DNA of 64,000 nt, from assembly GCF_034059295.1 (NCBI RefSeq), contig NZ_CP139141.1, forward strand, positions 2,091,001 to 2,155,000. Direction: 5' to 3'. This DNA is from Pseudomonas sp. HR96. Its GTDB lineage: Bacteria > Pseudomonadota > Gammaproteobacteria > Pseudomonadales > Pseudomonadaceae. Position numbers and translations under genes: made by a program. The number at the start of each line of letters is the position of its first letter. Within the stretch, counting starts at the first letter, position 1. A model generated the notes under the pieces. The model worked only from the letters and a program-made list of their open reading frames with translations, did no database searches and had not been told where the DNA came from. Positions 52,727 to 61,749 of this stretch are shown here, in pieces.

Positions 52727-55700
52727 ATGAACAAGGTTCACCGGGTGATATGGAGCAGCGTGCGCTGCGCTTTTGTGGTCACGGACGAGCATGGCAAGGC
52801 ACACGGCAAACCTTCTTCCACTCGCAGAGCCTTGGCGACCGCCGCTGCCCTGGGGCTTGGCAGCCTGGTGGGGGTCCCTTATGCCCTTGCCGAAGGCATC
52901 GTCCTGGACCATACCAGCACCGCCGGCAACGTGGTCAATTCCGGGCCGCTGCTGGCCACCAACGGCATCACCATCAACAGCTCGACAGTTGGCGGCTCGG
53001 TGCTCAACCCCGGCAATATTGTCAGTGATCTGGATGCAATCACCGCCAGCAACAGCTTGATCGCTGGCGACATCAAGCTTCAGGGCAGCACATCCGGTGG
53101 CGCCGACGCCCTGAGCTTGTCGGGCACCACTGTCGGTGGCTCGATCAACAATACCGGGACCCTGTGGGGCCAGACCAACGGTATCCATCTGGACACCAGT
53201 GCGCTGGGTGGCGACATCACCAACAGCAATCAACTGCTCGAAGGCGCCACGGCGATCAACGTCACCGACAGCAGCCTGGGTTCGATCATCAACACCGGCA
53301 GGCTCAACGGGCTGGGCGTGGGTTCTACTGGTGTGCTGGTGCAGGGATCGACCCTGCGCGGCAACCTCGACAACCAGAACGCCATTACCGCGTTCTACGG
53401 ACTGCACGTCACCGATGGCTCGACCGTCGACGGCTCGATCATCAACAAGGGCAACATCGTCGGCCAGTGGTACGCCGTGGCGGTGGATGGCAGCCATGTG
53501 CTCGTTGACGTTGTGTTGTCGGGCAGTGCGTCCGGCGGCGCCGACGCCGTGACCCTGACCAACAGCGCGGTCGACGGCTCGGTGAACAACACCGGCACGG
53601 TCTGGGGGCGCGATGTCGGGGTGCTGGTGTCCGGCACGCAGATCGCCGGCAGCCTGAGCAACAGCAACCTCATCTATGGCGGTGACGAGGGGCTGGTGGT
53701 GCAGAACAGCACCCTGGGCAACCTCAGCAACAGCGGCGTATTGAACGGCGGCCGCTACGCTTTGCAGGTCAGCGGCAGCACCATCACGGGCGTGCTGAAC
53801 AATGCCGGCACGCTGTCGGCCAGTACCGCTGGCATCGACTTGGCAAACAGCCAGGTGGGCGGTATTACCAACAGCGGCGTGCTGGGAGGCAAGTTTGGCT
53901 TGCAGCTCGACAACACTGTGGTCACCGGGCAGGTACTCAACAGCGGCAGCGGCGTGGCCAATGGCATCGCGCTCAACGCCAGCACGGTAGAAGGCGGGCT
54001 GACCAACAGCGGCGCACTGTACGGCACGACCAACCCTGACGGCTTCGGGCACGTGCGCAGTGAAAACGCTTTGAGCGTCAACGACAGTACGATCATCGGC
54101 AATCTGGTCAACAGTGGGGAGGCCAGTACGTCCCGCGCCTATGCACTGTCCCTGGGCAGTAGCACGGTGTCGGGCGACCTGATCAACAGCGGATCGCTGT
54201 CGGGTGCGGTGGGGATCAATGTGCAGCAATCGCTGGTGGCGGGGAATCTGACCAACTCGGGCGTCATTGACGCGTCGTACGGCCAGTACGCCATATGGCT
54301 GGAGGGCGGCACCGTCGGCGGCGCCCTGGTCAACAGCGGCACCGTCACCGGTAACCGCGACATCTATCTGAACAGCTCGTACGTGGGCAATGGGCTGACC
54401 AACACCGGCCTTGTAGGCGGGCGCATTCAGCTCGACGGCTCGACCTTGGCAGGCGGCGGCTTGAGCAACAGCGGTGTGGTCGGCCAGGGCATCAGCGTCA
54501 CTGACAGCACACTGGCTGGTATCCACAACGACGGCACGGTCTACGGTCAAACCAACCTGCAGCTCACTGGCAGCCAAGTCAACGGCGACATCGTCAACAA
54601 CGGCGACATGCAGGGGTCCACCAGCTTCCTGCTCGACCACTCCACGGTCACCGGCCAGCTGCTCAACACCGCCCAGGGTTCGGTCAATGCCGCCTTCCAG
54701 TTGCTCACCAGCAGCGTCGCCGGCGGCGTGACCAATAGCGGCACCCTCGAGGGCGTTTCCGAGAACCTCATCAACAACAGCACCCTGGGCGGTTTTGCCA
54801 ACACGGGCACCATGGGCGGTGGGTTGTACAACCTGGAGATCAACAACAGCACGATCAACGGCGACCTCGACAACAGCGGCACCATCCACCGCGTAGGCCT
54901 GCTGGGATTGAGTGTCACCGGCAGCTTGATCACCGGGCAATTCAACAACAGCGGCTACGTCGACGGCGTGGCGCTCAATTCCAGCACCGTGGGCGGCGGG
55001 CTGGTCAACAGCGGGACCATCAACGGCGTCTTCTACTCCAATGGCCAGGCCCAGGTGTACCGCCAGAGCGCATTGGAAATCGCCAACAGCACGCTGGGCG
55101 GGGACATCGTCAATACCGGCACCCTCAGCTCGTCCCGTGGCGGCTATGGGTTGTCGTTGGTGGGCAGCACCGTCAACGGCGACCTCTACAACAGTGGCTC
55201 GGTCAGCGGCTCGGTCGGGCTGAATGTGCAGCAGTCGCTGGTGACCGGTGACCTGATCAACGCCGGCGCCATCAGCTCGGATGGCTTCTACGGCGTCTGG
55301 CTCAACGGCAGCACCATCGGCGGTGCGCTGATCAACAGCGGGACCCTGGCCAGCGGCAATGCCATTTACGTGGATGCCTCGCGCATCGCCAACGGCGTGA
55401 CCAACAGCGGAACCGTTGGCGCCAGCCTGCTGCTGCACAGTTCGACCCTGGCCAGTGGCGGCCTGACCAACAGTGGTGTGATCGCCGACGGCCTTGGCCT
55501 GACCAACGTCAGCGACTTTGGCGACATCGTCAACTCGGGCCAGATAGGCAGCGCCACGTCGGTGCGTGGAATGGTGCTGGACGCCAGCCTGATCAGTGGC
55601 AATGTGCTGAACAGCGGCACGCTGTCAGGTCCGGTCGATGCCCTGAGCATCAGCAGCTCGGCGGTCACCGGGAACGTGCAAAACGCCGGCACCATCGCCG

Positions 55701-58621
55701 CCCCCGCCACCGGCATCAGCGTCAACGGCGTGTCCATCGGCGGCAGCCTGGTCAACAGCGGCACCATCACCGGTGCCACCGGCATCAGCATCGTCAACGC
55801 CGCCAACCAGATGGGCTCGCGGGGGCAGACCACCTTGGCCGGCTACCTTGCCAACCTGAATGACGGCGTCATTGCCGCCACCACCACGGGCATCGCCACC
55901 AGCGGAACCCTCATCGAGGGCAGCGTGATCAACGATGGCCTGATCACCAGCAGCGGCGGCTCGGCAGTCTCCCTGACCCGCACCGAGATCGATGGCAACC
56001 TGCTCAACTTCGGCACCTTGAGTGGCACGACCACCACCTTGAGCCTTAACACCAGCAACATCCTGGGCCAGCTGGTGAACGTGGGCGTGATCGGCGGCAA
56101 CAATAACGGTGTTGACGTGAGCTACTCCACCTTGGCGCAAGGACTGGTCAACACAGGCACGGTCACCGCCGACATTGCGCTGCACAGCAGCACCATCACC
56201 AGCGGTGGTATCGAAAACAGCGGCGTCATCGGCCGGCAGCTGTACATGATCGATGGCGTGATCAACGGCAACATCAACAACTCGGGCAGCATCGGCACAA
56301 ACACCACCGCGGCACTGGAACTGTACGATTCGACCCTCAACGGCAACCTGCTCAACAGCGGCTCCGTCAGCGGGCTGTTCAATGCGTTGTATGTGTTCCG
56401 CTCCAACATCAACGGCGATATCGACAATACCGGCGTCATCGCCGCCAACACCAATGCGGTGGTGATTACCCAGGCGAAGATTGCCGGCAATCTGATCAAC
56501 AGCGGGGTGTTGACGGGCAATGGCGATGGGCTGACTCTGTCCGGCACGTCCATCGCCGGTCAGCTGCTCAACAGCGGCAGCATCACCAGCGGCGACGCGC
56601 CGTTGGCGATCTACACTTCGACCATCGCCGGCGGCCTGGTCAACAGCGCCACGGGCGTGTTCAGCGGGCCTGAAGGTGTGAACATCAGTGGCAGCACTCT
56701 GGGCGGTATCGACAATGGCGGCTTGATCACGGCCGGCAACGCCGGCAACCCCTACACCCCCCAGCTGAACCCGGCGGCGCTGTCGATCAGCGGCAGCCTG
56801 ATCAGCGGTGACCTGAACAACAGCGGTACGCTCTACAGCGGCTTCGGCAGCGGCCTGTCGTTGAAGAACACCACGGTCAGCGGCAGCGTTGACAACAGTG
56901 GCGTGATCAGCGGCAGCACCAACGGGGTCGTGGCCACCGGCAGCTCGGTGGGTGTTTTGGTCAACAGCGGCACCCTCAGCGGTGGCCAATACGCCGTGCT
57001 GTCCAACGACGCCAGCCTGTCGCAAATCGATATCGCGGGCAACAATACCGCGGTGTTCAGCGGTGAAGTGCATGCGCCTTCGGCCACCGTCGACCTGCTC
57101 AGCGGCGCGACCTACACCTTGAACAACGGCAACCTGTTCACGGTCGCCAGCTTCGACAACCAAGGCACCCTGCGCCTGGCTTCGGACGCCACGGCTACCA
57201 TCGCTGGCAACTACGTGCAAGGCAGCGCTGCCACCCTGACCACCGAGGCGGTGGACGCCACGCACTTCGGCAAACTGGTGGTCACTGGCACGGCCACCTT
57301 GCCGGATCAGGCCAAATTCGACGTCGATGTGGTCAATAGCGGCCAGTCCTTCCAGGGCGCCACCCTGGCCAACGTGCTGAGTGCCGGTACCCTGAACTCC
57401 AATGGCACTTACGCGGTGACCAGCAATTCGGCCCTCTATAACTTCAGCGGCGTGAAAGACGGCAACAGCGTCGATCTGGTGGCCGCGCCCAAGTCCGCCA
57501 CTGCCGTGACCCAGGCGGTGTCCGGGATCGGCACCGCCAACCTTAGCGCCGCCCGTGCGCTGGACAGCGCCATTGCCACCAACAGCAGCCTGACGCCGTT
57601 CTTTGTCGGCGCCACCAGCGGCAGCAACGTGGCCAGTGCCATATCGCAGACCTTGCCGTCCAACGCGGTGGCCGCCACCCAGGTCAGTCAGTCAACGCTG
57701 TCGACCATTGCCGATGTGGTGCAATCGCGGATCGACGCCAACACCGGTCTGGCATCGGGTGATGGTTTCTACGGCGACAAGAACCTGTGGATGAAGCCGT
57801 TCGGTTCGTGGATCAACCAGAGCCAGCATGGCAACACCCCGGGCTATGACGCTTCGGTCTACGGCATGGCCTTCGGTGTGGATGCGCCGGTCAACGAACT
57901 GCTGCGCCTGGGCGTGTCGTTCTCCTACGCCAACGCCGACACCAACAGCAAAGCCGATGTTTCCGCGCAAAGCGCCAAGGTCGATCTGTATCAACTGATG
58001 GGCTACGGCAGCTACACCCTTGCCCCCAACACCGAGTTGAGCTTCCACGCCGGTGTCGGGCAGAACCGCAACGACGGCAAGCGGGACCTCGATCTGAACG
58101 GCATCAGTGGCCAGGCCAAATCCAACTACGACAGCCGCAGCGTCACGGCCGGTGTTGCCTTGGCCAAGGCCTACGTCATCAGCCCGGCCACGCGTTTCAT
58201 CCCGTCGGTACGCGCCGATTACACCTGGATGAAGGACGACAGCTACCACGAAAGCGGCAGCGCGGCGATCAATCCATTGCTGCTCGACGTGGACAAGCAT
58301 CAGACCGACCAGCTGATTCTGGGGCTGGATGGCAAGGTGGTGCATGAGGTGATTCCGGGCACCCAGTTGACCGCGAATTTGGGCGTGGGCTACGACGTCA
58401 TTCACGACGACTCGATGCTGACCTCCAGCTATGCCGGCGCGCCGGGCAATACCTTCAACACCGTCGGCCAGAGTTCCAGCCCATGGCTGGCACGAGGCGG
58501 TGTGGGGGTGACCACCAGGATCGCGCAAAACGGCACTGAGCTGTCGGTGAACTACGACGCCGAAGCGCGCACGGACTTTACCAATCAGACTCTGTCGCTG
58601 AAGTTGAAGCTGCCGTTCTGA
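52727..58621 (+). CDS. Giant type V autotransporter with repetitive passenger
   Basis: A 1964-residue outer membrane protein. Residues 1-55 form an extended signal peptide: an ESPR start MNKVHRVIWSSVRCAFVVTD, then a hydrophobic core ending PYALA. Residues 56 to about 1600 are a beta-helix passenger built from short imperfect repeats of the form SSTVGGGLVNSGTI/ITGDLxNSG, rich in Ser, Gly, Asn and Leu and with almost no Cys. A linker follows, then the beta-barrel (about 1688-1964, LWMKPFGSWINQSQHGNTPG to the C-terminal phenylalanine in LKLKLPF). No protease triad or catalytic motif is seen, so adhesion or aggregation is the likely role. The gene stands alone in the tRNA-Pro accessory segment. 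Confidence 0.93.
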   Translation: MNKVHRVIWSSVRCAFVVTDEHGKAHGKPSSTRRALATAAALGLGSLVGVPYALAEGIVLDHTSTAGNVVNSGPLLATNGITINSSTVGGSVLNPGNIVSDLDAITASNSLIAGDIKLQGSTSGGADALSLSGTTVGGSINNTGTLWGQTNGIHLDTSALGGDITNSNQLLEGATAINVTDSSLGSIINTGRLNGLGVGSTGVLVQGSTLRGNLDNQNAITAFYGLHVTDGSTVDGSIINKGNIVGQWYAVAVDGSHVLVDVVLSGSASGGADAVTLTNSAVDGSVNNTGTVWGRDVGVLVSGTQIAGSLSNSNLIYGGDEGLVVQNSTLGNLSNSGVLNGGRYALQVSGSTITGVLNNAGTLSASTAGIDLANSQVGGITNSGVLGGKFGLQLDNTVVTGQVLNSGSGVANGIALNASTVEGGLTNSGALYGTTNPDGFGHVRSENALSVNDSTIIGNLVNSGEASTSRAYALSLGSSTVSGDLINSGSLSGAVGINVQQSLVAGNLTNSGVIDASYGQYAIWLEGGTVGGALVNSGTVTGNRDIYLNSSYVGNGLTNTGLVGGRIQLDGSTLAGGGLSNSGVVGQGISVTDSTLAGIHNDGTVYGQTNLQLTGSQVNGDIVNNGDMQGSTSFLLDHSTVTGQLLNTAQGSVNAAFQLLTSSVAGGVTNSGTLEGVSENLINNSTLGGFANTGTMGGGLYNLEINNSTINGDLDNSGTIHRVGLLGLSVTGSLITGQFNNSGYVDGVALNSSTVGGGLVNSGTINGVFYSNGQAQVYRQSALEIANSTLGGDIVNTGTLSSSRGGYGLSLVGSTVNGDLYNSGSVSGSVGLNVQQSLVTGDLINAGAISSDGFYGVWLNGSTIGGALINSGTLASGNAIYVDASRIANGVTNSGTVGASLLLHSSTLASGGLTNSGVIADGLGLTNVSDFGDIVNSGQIGSATSVRGMVLDASLISGNVLNSGTLSGPVDALSISSSAVTGNVQNAGTIAAPATGISVNGVSIGGSLVNSGTITGATGISIVNAANQMGSRGQTTLAGYLANLNDGVIAATTTGIATSGTLIEGSVINDGLITSSGGSAVSLTRTEIDGNLLNFGTLSGTTTTLSLNTSNILGQLVNVGVIGGNNNGVDVSYSTLAQGLVNTGTVTADIALHSSTITSGGIENSGVIGRQLYMIDGVINGNINNSGSIGTNTTAALELYDSTLNGNLLNSGSVSGLFNALYVFRSNINGDIDNTGVIAANTNAVVITQAKIAGNLINSGVLTGNGDGLTLSGTSIAGQLLNSGSITSGDAPLAIYTSTIAGGLVNSATGVFSGPEGVNISGSTLGGIDNGGLITAGNAGNPYTPQLNPAALSISGSLISGDLNNSGTLYSGFGSGLSLKNTTVSGSVDNSGVISGSTNGVVATGSSVGVLVNSGTLSGGQYAVLSNDASLSQIDIAGNNTAVFSGEVHAPSATVDLLSGATYTLNNGNLFTVASFDNQGTLRLASDATATIAGNYVQGSAATLTTEAVDATHFGKLVVTGTATLPDQAKFDVDVVNSGQSFQGATLANVLSAGTLNSNGTYAVTSNSALYNFSGVKDGNSVDLVAAPKSATAVTQAVSGIGTANLSAARALDSAIATNSSLTPFFVGATSGSNVASAISQTLPSNAVAATQVSQSTLSTIADVVQSRIDANTGLASGDGFYGDKNLWMKPFGSWINQSQHGNTPGYDASVYGMAFGVDAPVNELLRLGVSFSYANADTNSKADVSAQSAKVDLYQLMGYGSYTLAPNTELSFHAGVGQNRNDGKRDLDLNGISGQAKSNYDSRSVTAGVALAKAYVISPATRFIPSVRADYTWMKDDSYHESGSAAINPLLLDVDKHQTDQLILGLDGKVVHEVIPGTQLTANLGVGYDVIHDDSMLTSSYAGAPGNTFNTVGQSSSPWLARGGVGVTTRIAQNGTELSVNYDAEARTDFTNQTLSLKLKLPF
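53955..55555 (+). repeat. Two ~0.6-kb internal copies in the autotransporter passenger
   Basis: Residues about 410-606 (53955-54545) and 745-943 (54961-55555) align as a long diverged duplication. Matching pairs include NASTVEGGLTNSG with NSSTVGGGLVNSG, GINVQQSLVAGNLTNSG with GLNVQQSLVTGDLINAG, and STLAGGGLSNSGV with STLASGGLTNSGV. The offset is about 335 residues. A third partial relative lies near residues 1325-1408. Confidence 0.75.
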
Positions 58622-58670
58622 TCGGTCGGCTCTCGCGGGCAAGCGGTGCCCCTAGATTCGCACGCGCGTC

Positions 58671-58700
58671 GTAGGAGCCGCCCTTGGTCGCGAGGGCCGT
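58671..58700. repeat. REP-like element, GTAGGAGC type
   Basis: GTAGGAGCCGCCCTTGGTCG followed by a GAGGGCC arm is close to common Pseudomonas REP sequences. It lies between the autotransporter and the RES toxin gene and may mark a junction with core-type DNA. Confidence 0.6.
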
Positions 58701-58774
58701 TACCCGGTCAAACTGGAGCACCATCTGTGGACATTAGCTGAACCACACAGCTGGTGCAGACAGCGCCTGTGACG

Positions 58775-59266
58775 TCAAGGTTTGATCGGCCGGGTGTCCA
58801 AGCCGAATCGCTCCTGGCTGACAAGTCGATACTTGCCTTGGGCCAAGTCGAGGCTGATCAGCAGATTCCATGAATGTTGCGTCACCGCCGATTGAATCAG
58901 TACGAACGGATGCGTAGCCAACAAGTCGTCAGCAAACTTCTGCTGGTTGGGTGAGGCAGCGGCGCTGGTAAGCCACACCGGATTAGGAACGTCCTCGCGC
59001 TGCACGACCTTGATAAGGCTCTGATCCAGCACTTCGAAGCATGTGAGAACATGGGGGACGGTATCGAGCACGTCAAAGCCTGAATGCACCGCCACCTCAA
59101 GGATGGCGGTTGACGGATCGGCGGATGCGTACACCACATTGCGGCCGATCGAGTTCCACCGACCCCCTAGCTTGTAGGCTCCAATCCCGCTGTCCCAGGT
59201 GTCTTTGTAATGCTCGCGGTCGAGGCGCCAAGCGCGCCAGGAGGGTGACCAGGGCAGTGGATTCAT
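58775..59266 (-). CDS. RES-domain toxin (NAD+ phosphorylase type)
   Basis: A 163-residue RES protein: AWRLDREHYKDTWDSGIGAY, GGRWNSIGRNVVYASADPST, ILEVAVHSGF, with the arginine of GGRW and the glutamate of ILEVAVH in family positions, and NLLISLDLAQGKYRL near the end. RES toxins deplete NAD+ when not bound by their antitoxin. The start codon overlaps the antitoxin stop by 4 bases, so both are made from one mRNA with the antitoxin first. Confidence 0.92.
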   Translation of the reverse strand: MNPLPWSPSWRAWRLDREHYKDTWDSGIGAYKLGGRWNSIGRNVVYASADPSTAILEVAVHSGFDVLDTVPHVLTCFEVLDQSLIKVVQREDVPNPVWLTSAAASPNQQKFADDLLATHPFVLIQSAVTQHSWNLLISLDLAQGKYRLVSQERFGLDTRPIKP

Positions 59267-59649
59267 TGATAGACACCCAGCTCCATGCGCTCCAGGTAAT
59301 CCTCGACAGCCTGAAACCCTACCGCGTTTTCGATCAGATCAAGCGGCACCCCGCCTTCAAGAAATTTGCAGGGCTTGGCCAGCCAGTCTTCAGCCGATTT
59401 CTGGCTTCCGAACACGGTGGTTGCGTGTTCAAGCACCTTGGCGTATTGAAATGCTACGGCGCTCTGCTGTGAGGTCAGTTGCGTCGGCTGCTTGCTGCTA
59501 CCTTGGCGCTGGATTGTTTGGACCGACTTGCCCACAATTTTGCTCAACACCTTCTGGTTCGAGTACAGGACAGAACTCGAAAGCATATCCTGCACGTCTT
59601 TCAGGTCGAAGCCATCTTTCGTCATCATATAGATGCGGATAGCGCTCAT
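59263..59649 (-). CDS. Xre/MbcA/ParS-type antitoxin (DUF2384)
   Basis: A 128-residue antitoxin. The N-terminal helix-turn-helix-like part is MSAIRIYMMTKDGFDLKDVQ, VLSKIVGKSVQTIQRQG; the C-terminal toxin-binding DUF2384 domain has VLEHATTVFGSQKSAEDWLA, KFLEGGVPLDLIEN and GFQAVEDYLERMELGVY. It should neutralise the RES toxin and repress the operon. ATG 59649 is chosen on the conserved N-terminus; a GTG at 59691 would add 14 residues. The 245 bases upstream (59650-59894) hold its promoter and nothing else recognised. Confidence 0.9.
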   Translation of the reverse strand: MSAIRIYMMTKDGFDLKDVQDMLSSSVLYSNQKVLSKIVGKSVQTIQRQGSSKQPTQLTSQQSAVAFQYAKVLEHATTVFGSQKSAEDWLAKPCKFLEGGVPLDLIENAVGFQAVEDYLERMELGVYQ

Positions 59650-59894
59650 GTCCCCGGCTTCGCCGCCAATCAGGTTAGCGCCACATGTCACCCCTGGATA
59701 GGCTTGCGGGACCAGGCGGCTCCGCGGCCAGAAGTCCAGAGCACAGGGGTAAATGGAAGATCGGTTGCGCTTTTCCCCGCCCTGAACCGCGCCTTCTGAA
59801 GCGCTCTACACTTGCGCATTTCCATTGAACGACTGTTTGAGTTTTGGCTCTGATGCTCGCAACTACTGTTGGATCATCTTGATCAGGGCGAGCA

Positions 59895-60098
59895 ATGAAG
59901 ACTGTATGGATTGTGATGCTGGGCTTGTTGAGCGTTTATGCAATGGCTGCGCGGGGGCCTCATGCTCCTGCCGCTTCGCGGTGTGACGCCCTGGCCAGGG
60001 AGGTCCTGGACCGGCAGCTGCAACCGCTGCGCTATGACCGAGAATATGATTATTCACCTCATAAAAGGTGCATCAGCTTTGGGCACGCTGAACCATGA
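59895..60098 (+). CDS. Possible small exported protein, 67 aa
   Basis: A short frame with a plausible signal peptide (MKTVWIVMLGLLSVYAMA) followed by a charged tail with two cysteines. The ribosome binding site (GGGCGAG) is weak and no family is recognised, so coding is uncertain. The next 170 bases up to the HPP gene contain no other gene that I can support. Confidence 0.4.
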   Translation: MKTVWIVMLGLLSVYAMAARGPHAPAASRCDALAREVLDRQLQPLRYDREYDYSPHKRCISFGHAEP

Positions 60099-60268
60099 CC
60101 ATCCCGGTCGCCAGCCTCGCTCGTACTTGACCGTCCCGCCGTCCCTCGACGGCGCGCCCGGTGAAGAAAACACGCTGTCTTGGTCTGATGCCCGCTTCAC
60201 TCCTCGTGGGCGAGCCTGGGGTATTTTTCGGGTAGACTCGCGCCCGACTTCAAGATTGCGCTTATCTC

Positions 60269-61372
60269 ATGCCTATTTTGCCTCCTGTAACCTCGGCGCT
60301 TCGCCGCGCGCTGACACGGCTGAAGGCCTTCTGGCCCACGCCGGTCGCTATCAGTACTCAAGAGAAAGGCCGCGCAACGCTCGGAGCGGCGCTGGGCCTG
60401 TTGCTGGTAGCGCTCGCGGCCGGGTTGCTGCTCGAGGGCTCGGTGGCCTCCGAGCACGGCGCGCTCGCGCTGATGCTGGTCGCCCCCATCGGCGCCAGTG
60501 CGGTGCTGGTGTTCGCAGTGCCGTCCAGTCCTCTCGCTCAGCCTTGGGCGGTGGTGGCCGGCAATACCTTGTCCACCTTGGTGGGTGTGGCCTGTGTGGC
60601 CTGGGTACCCAACGCGACCTTGGCCGGCGCTGTCGCGGTGGGGGCGGCGATTGCGGTGATGTTGCTCGGCCGCTGCCTGCATCCCCCGGGCGGCGCCGCA
60701 GCGTTGCTCACCGTGCTCGCCGGCAACAGTCGCTGGCAGTTCGCGTTGAATCCTGTGCTGGTGGACTCGCTGCTGCTGGTTGCCGCTGGCCTGATCTACA
60801 ACAACCTGACTGGCCGCCCCTGGCCGCATCTGCAGCCTGCCAAGGCGCAGGAGCCGGCGCGCTTCACCACGCAGGATCTGGACGCGGCGCTGGCTCATTA
60901 CAACCAGGTGCTGGACGTCAGCCGGGATGATCTGCAGTCGCTGCTGGAGCACGCCGAAGGCTTTGCCTATCAGCGCAAACTGGGCGGGCTGCGGTGCGCC
61001 GACGTAATGAGCACCACCCCGGTGGTCGCCCGCCAGGAGATGGCGCTGCGCGAGGCCTGGGCGCTGCTGCGCTCGCACAAGGTCAAGGCGCTGCCGGTGG
61101 TGGACCGCCAGCAACACCTGGTGGGCATCGTGACGGTGGCGGACTTCATCGGTTCCACGGGGCTGGATGCCCTGGCCGACAAGGTCGTTGCCAGCATCAT
61201 GACCCGCACCGTGCGCGTGGCCAGCGCCGACCGGTTGCTGATCGATCTGGTGCCGGTGTTCGCGGACCACGGCCACCGGCACATCCCGATCATCGAAGCC
61301 GACCGCCGCGTGGTCGGCATGATCACTCAGTCCGACCTCATCCGAGCCCTGTACCGGGCGGTGCGCAGCTGA
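60269..61372 (+). CDS. HPP-family membrane protein with two CBS domains
   Basis: A 367-residue protein. The N-terminal HPP domain (residues 1-185) has about four to five helices and the motif LHPPGGAAAL that names the family, with MLVAPIGASAVLVFAVPSSP. A linker helix and two CBS domains follow (about 240-298, VMSTTPVVARQEMALREAWA; about 305-365, IMTRTVRVASADRLLIDLVP), which usually bind adenosine nucleotides. HPP proteins of plants and cyanobacteria have been linked to nitrite transport. The convergent neighbour nirBD is assimilatory nitrite reductase, so a role in nitrite movement is a reasonable inference. Confidence 0.9.
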   Translation: MPILPPVTSALRRALTRLKAFWPTPVAISTQEKGRATLGAALGLLLVALAAGLLLEGSVASEHGALALMLVAPIGASAVLVFAVPSSPLAQPWAVVAGNTLSTLVGVACVAWVPNATLAGAVAVGAAIAVMLLGRCLHPPGGAAALLTVLAGNSRWQFALNPVLVDSLLLVAAGLIYNNLTGRPWPHLQPAKAQEPARFTTQDLDAALAHYNQVLDVSRDDLQSLLEHAEGFAYQRKLGGLRCADVMSTTPVVARQEMALREAWALLRSHKVKALPVVDRQQHLVGIVTVADFIGSTGLDALADKVVASIMTRTVRVASADRLLIDLVPVFADHGHRHIPIIEADRRVVGMITQSDLIRALYRAVRS

Positions 61373-61374
61373 GC

Positions 61375-61749
61375 TCAACCGAGCCCTGCGAGCTCCACGC
61401 TGTCGCCGCGAATGCGCGCCGGCCAGACCTGCAGGCGCTGCTCGGCCGACTCCAGGCAGGTGCCGTCTTGCAGGCAGAAATGCTGTTTGTACAGGGGCGA
61501 GGCCACTACGCGCCTGCCGTTCAGGCTACCAAGCAGGCCGCGGCCGATGACGTTTGCGCCGGATTGCGGGTCGCAGTTGTCGAGGGCGAACACCTGCTCG
61601 CCGTCAGACCCCTGGGGCACGTAGAACAGCGCGATCTGGCGGCCCTGCAGCCACGCCACCACGCCGGAGTTGGCCACCAGATCGGCACGGTTGCACACCA
61701 CTTGCCAGGTCTGCTCGAGGGGCGTTGCAAGGGGTGATGATGGGCTCAT
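61375..61749 (-). CDS. nirD: Nitrite reductase (NADH) small subunit
   Basis: A 124-residue Rieske-fold subunit of the assimilatory NADH-nitrite reductase: WQVVCNRADLVANSGVVAWL, QIALFYVPQG, VFALDNCDPQSGANVIGRGL, VVASPLYKQHFCLQDGTCLE. As in other NirD proteins the canonical Rieske Cys-His ligand pairs are incomplete, so no iron-sulfur cluster is expected. ATG overlaps the nirB stop by 4 bases. It converges on the HPP gene, with 2 bases between the stops. Confidence 0.95.
   Translation of the reverse strand: MSPSSPLATPLEQTWQVVCNRADLVANSGVVAWLQGRQIALFYVPQGSDGEQVFALDNCDPQSGANVIGRGLLGSLNGRRVVASPLYKQHFCLQDGTCLESAEQRLQVWPARIRGDSVELAGLG

Noticed and set aside
52724..55438. A 904-codon open frame on the strand opposite the autotransporter
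   Set aside because: It is the mirror of a repetitive GC-rich gene whose codons rarely give antisense stops. Its product is a low-complexity repeat rich in Ala, Val, Asp and Gly with no domain, and the sense strand has a complete autotransporter.
53000..56950. CRISPR-like regular repetition
   Set aside because: The repeats are protein-coding, imperfect, of variable spacing and in one long frame; they are beta-helix repeats, not a CRISPR array.
58600..60300. Right attachment site of the tRNA-Pro element
   Set aside because: I looked for a copy of the tRNA 3' end (TTCGAATCACTCC...CCGACCA) and found none; a diverged or deleted copy cannot be excluded without a search.
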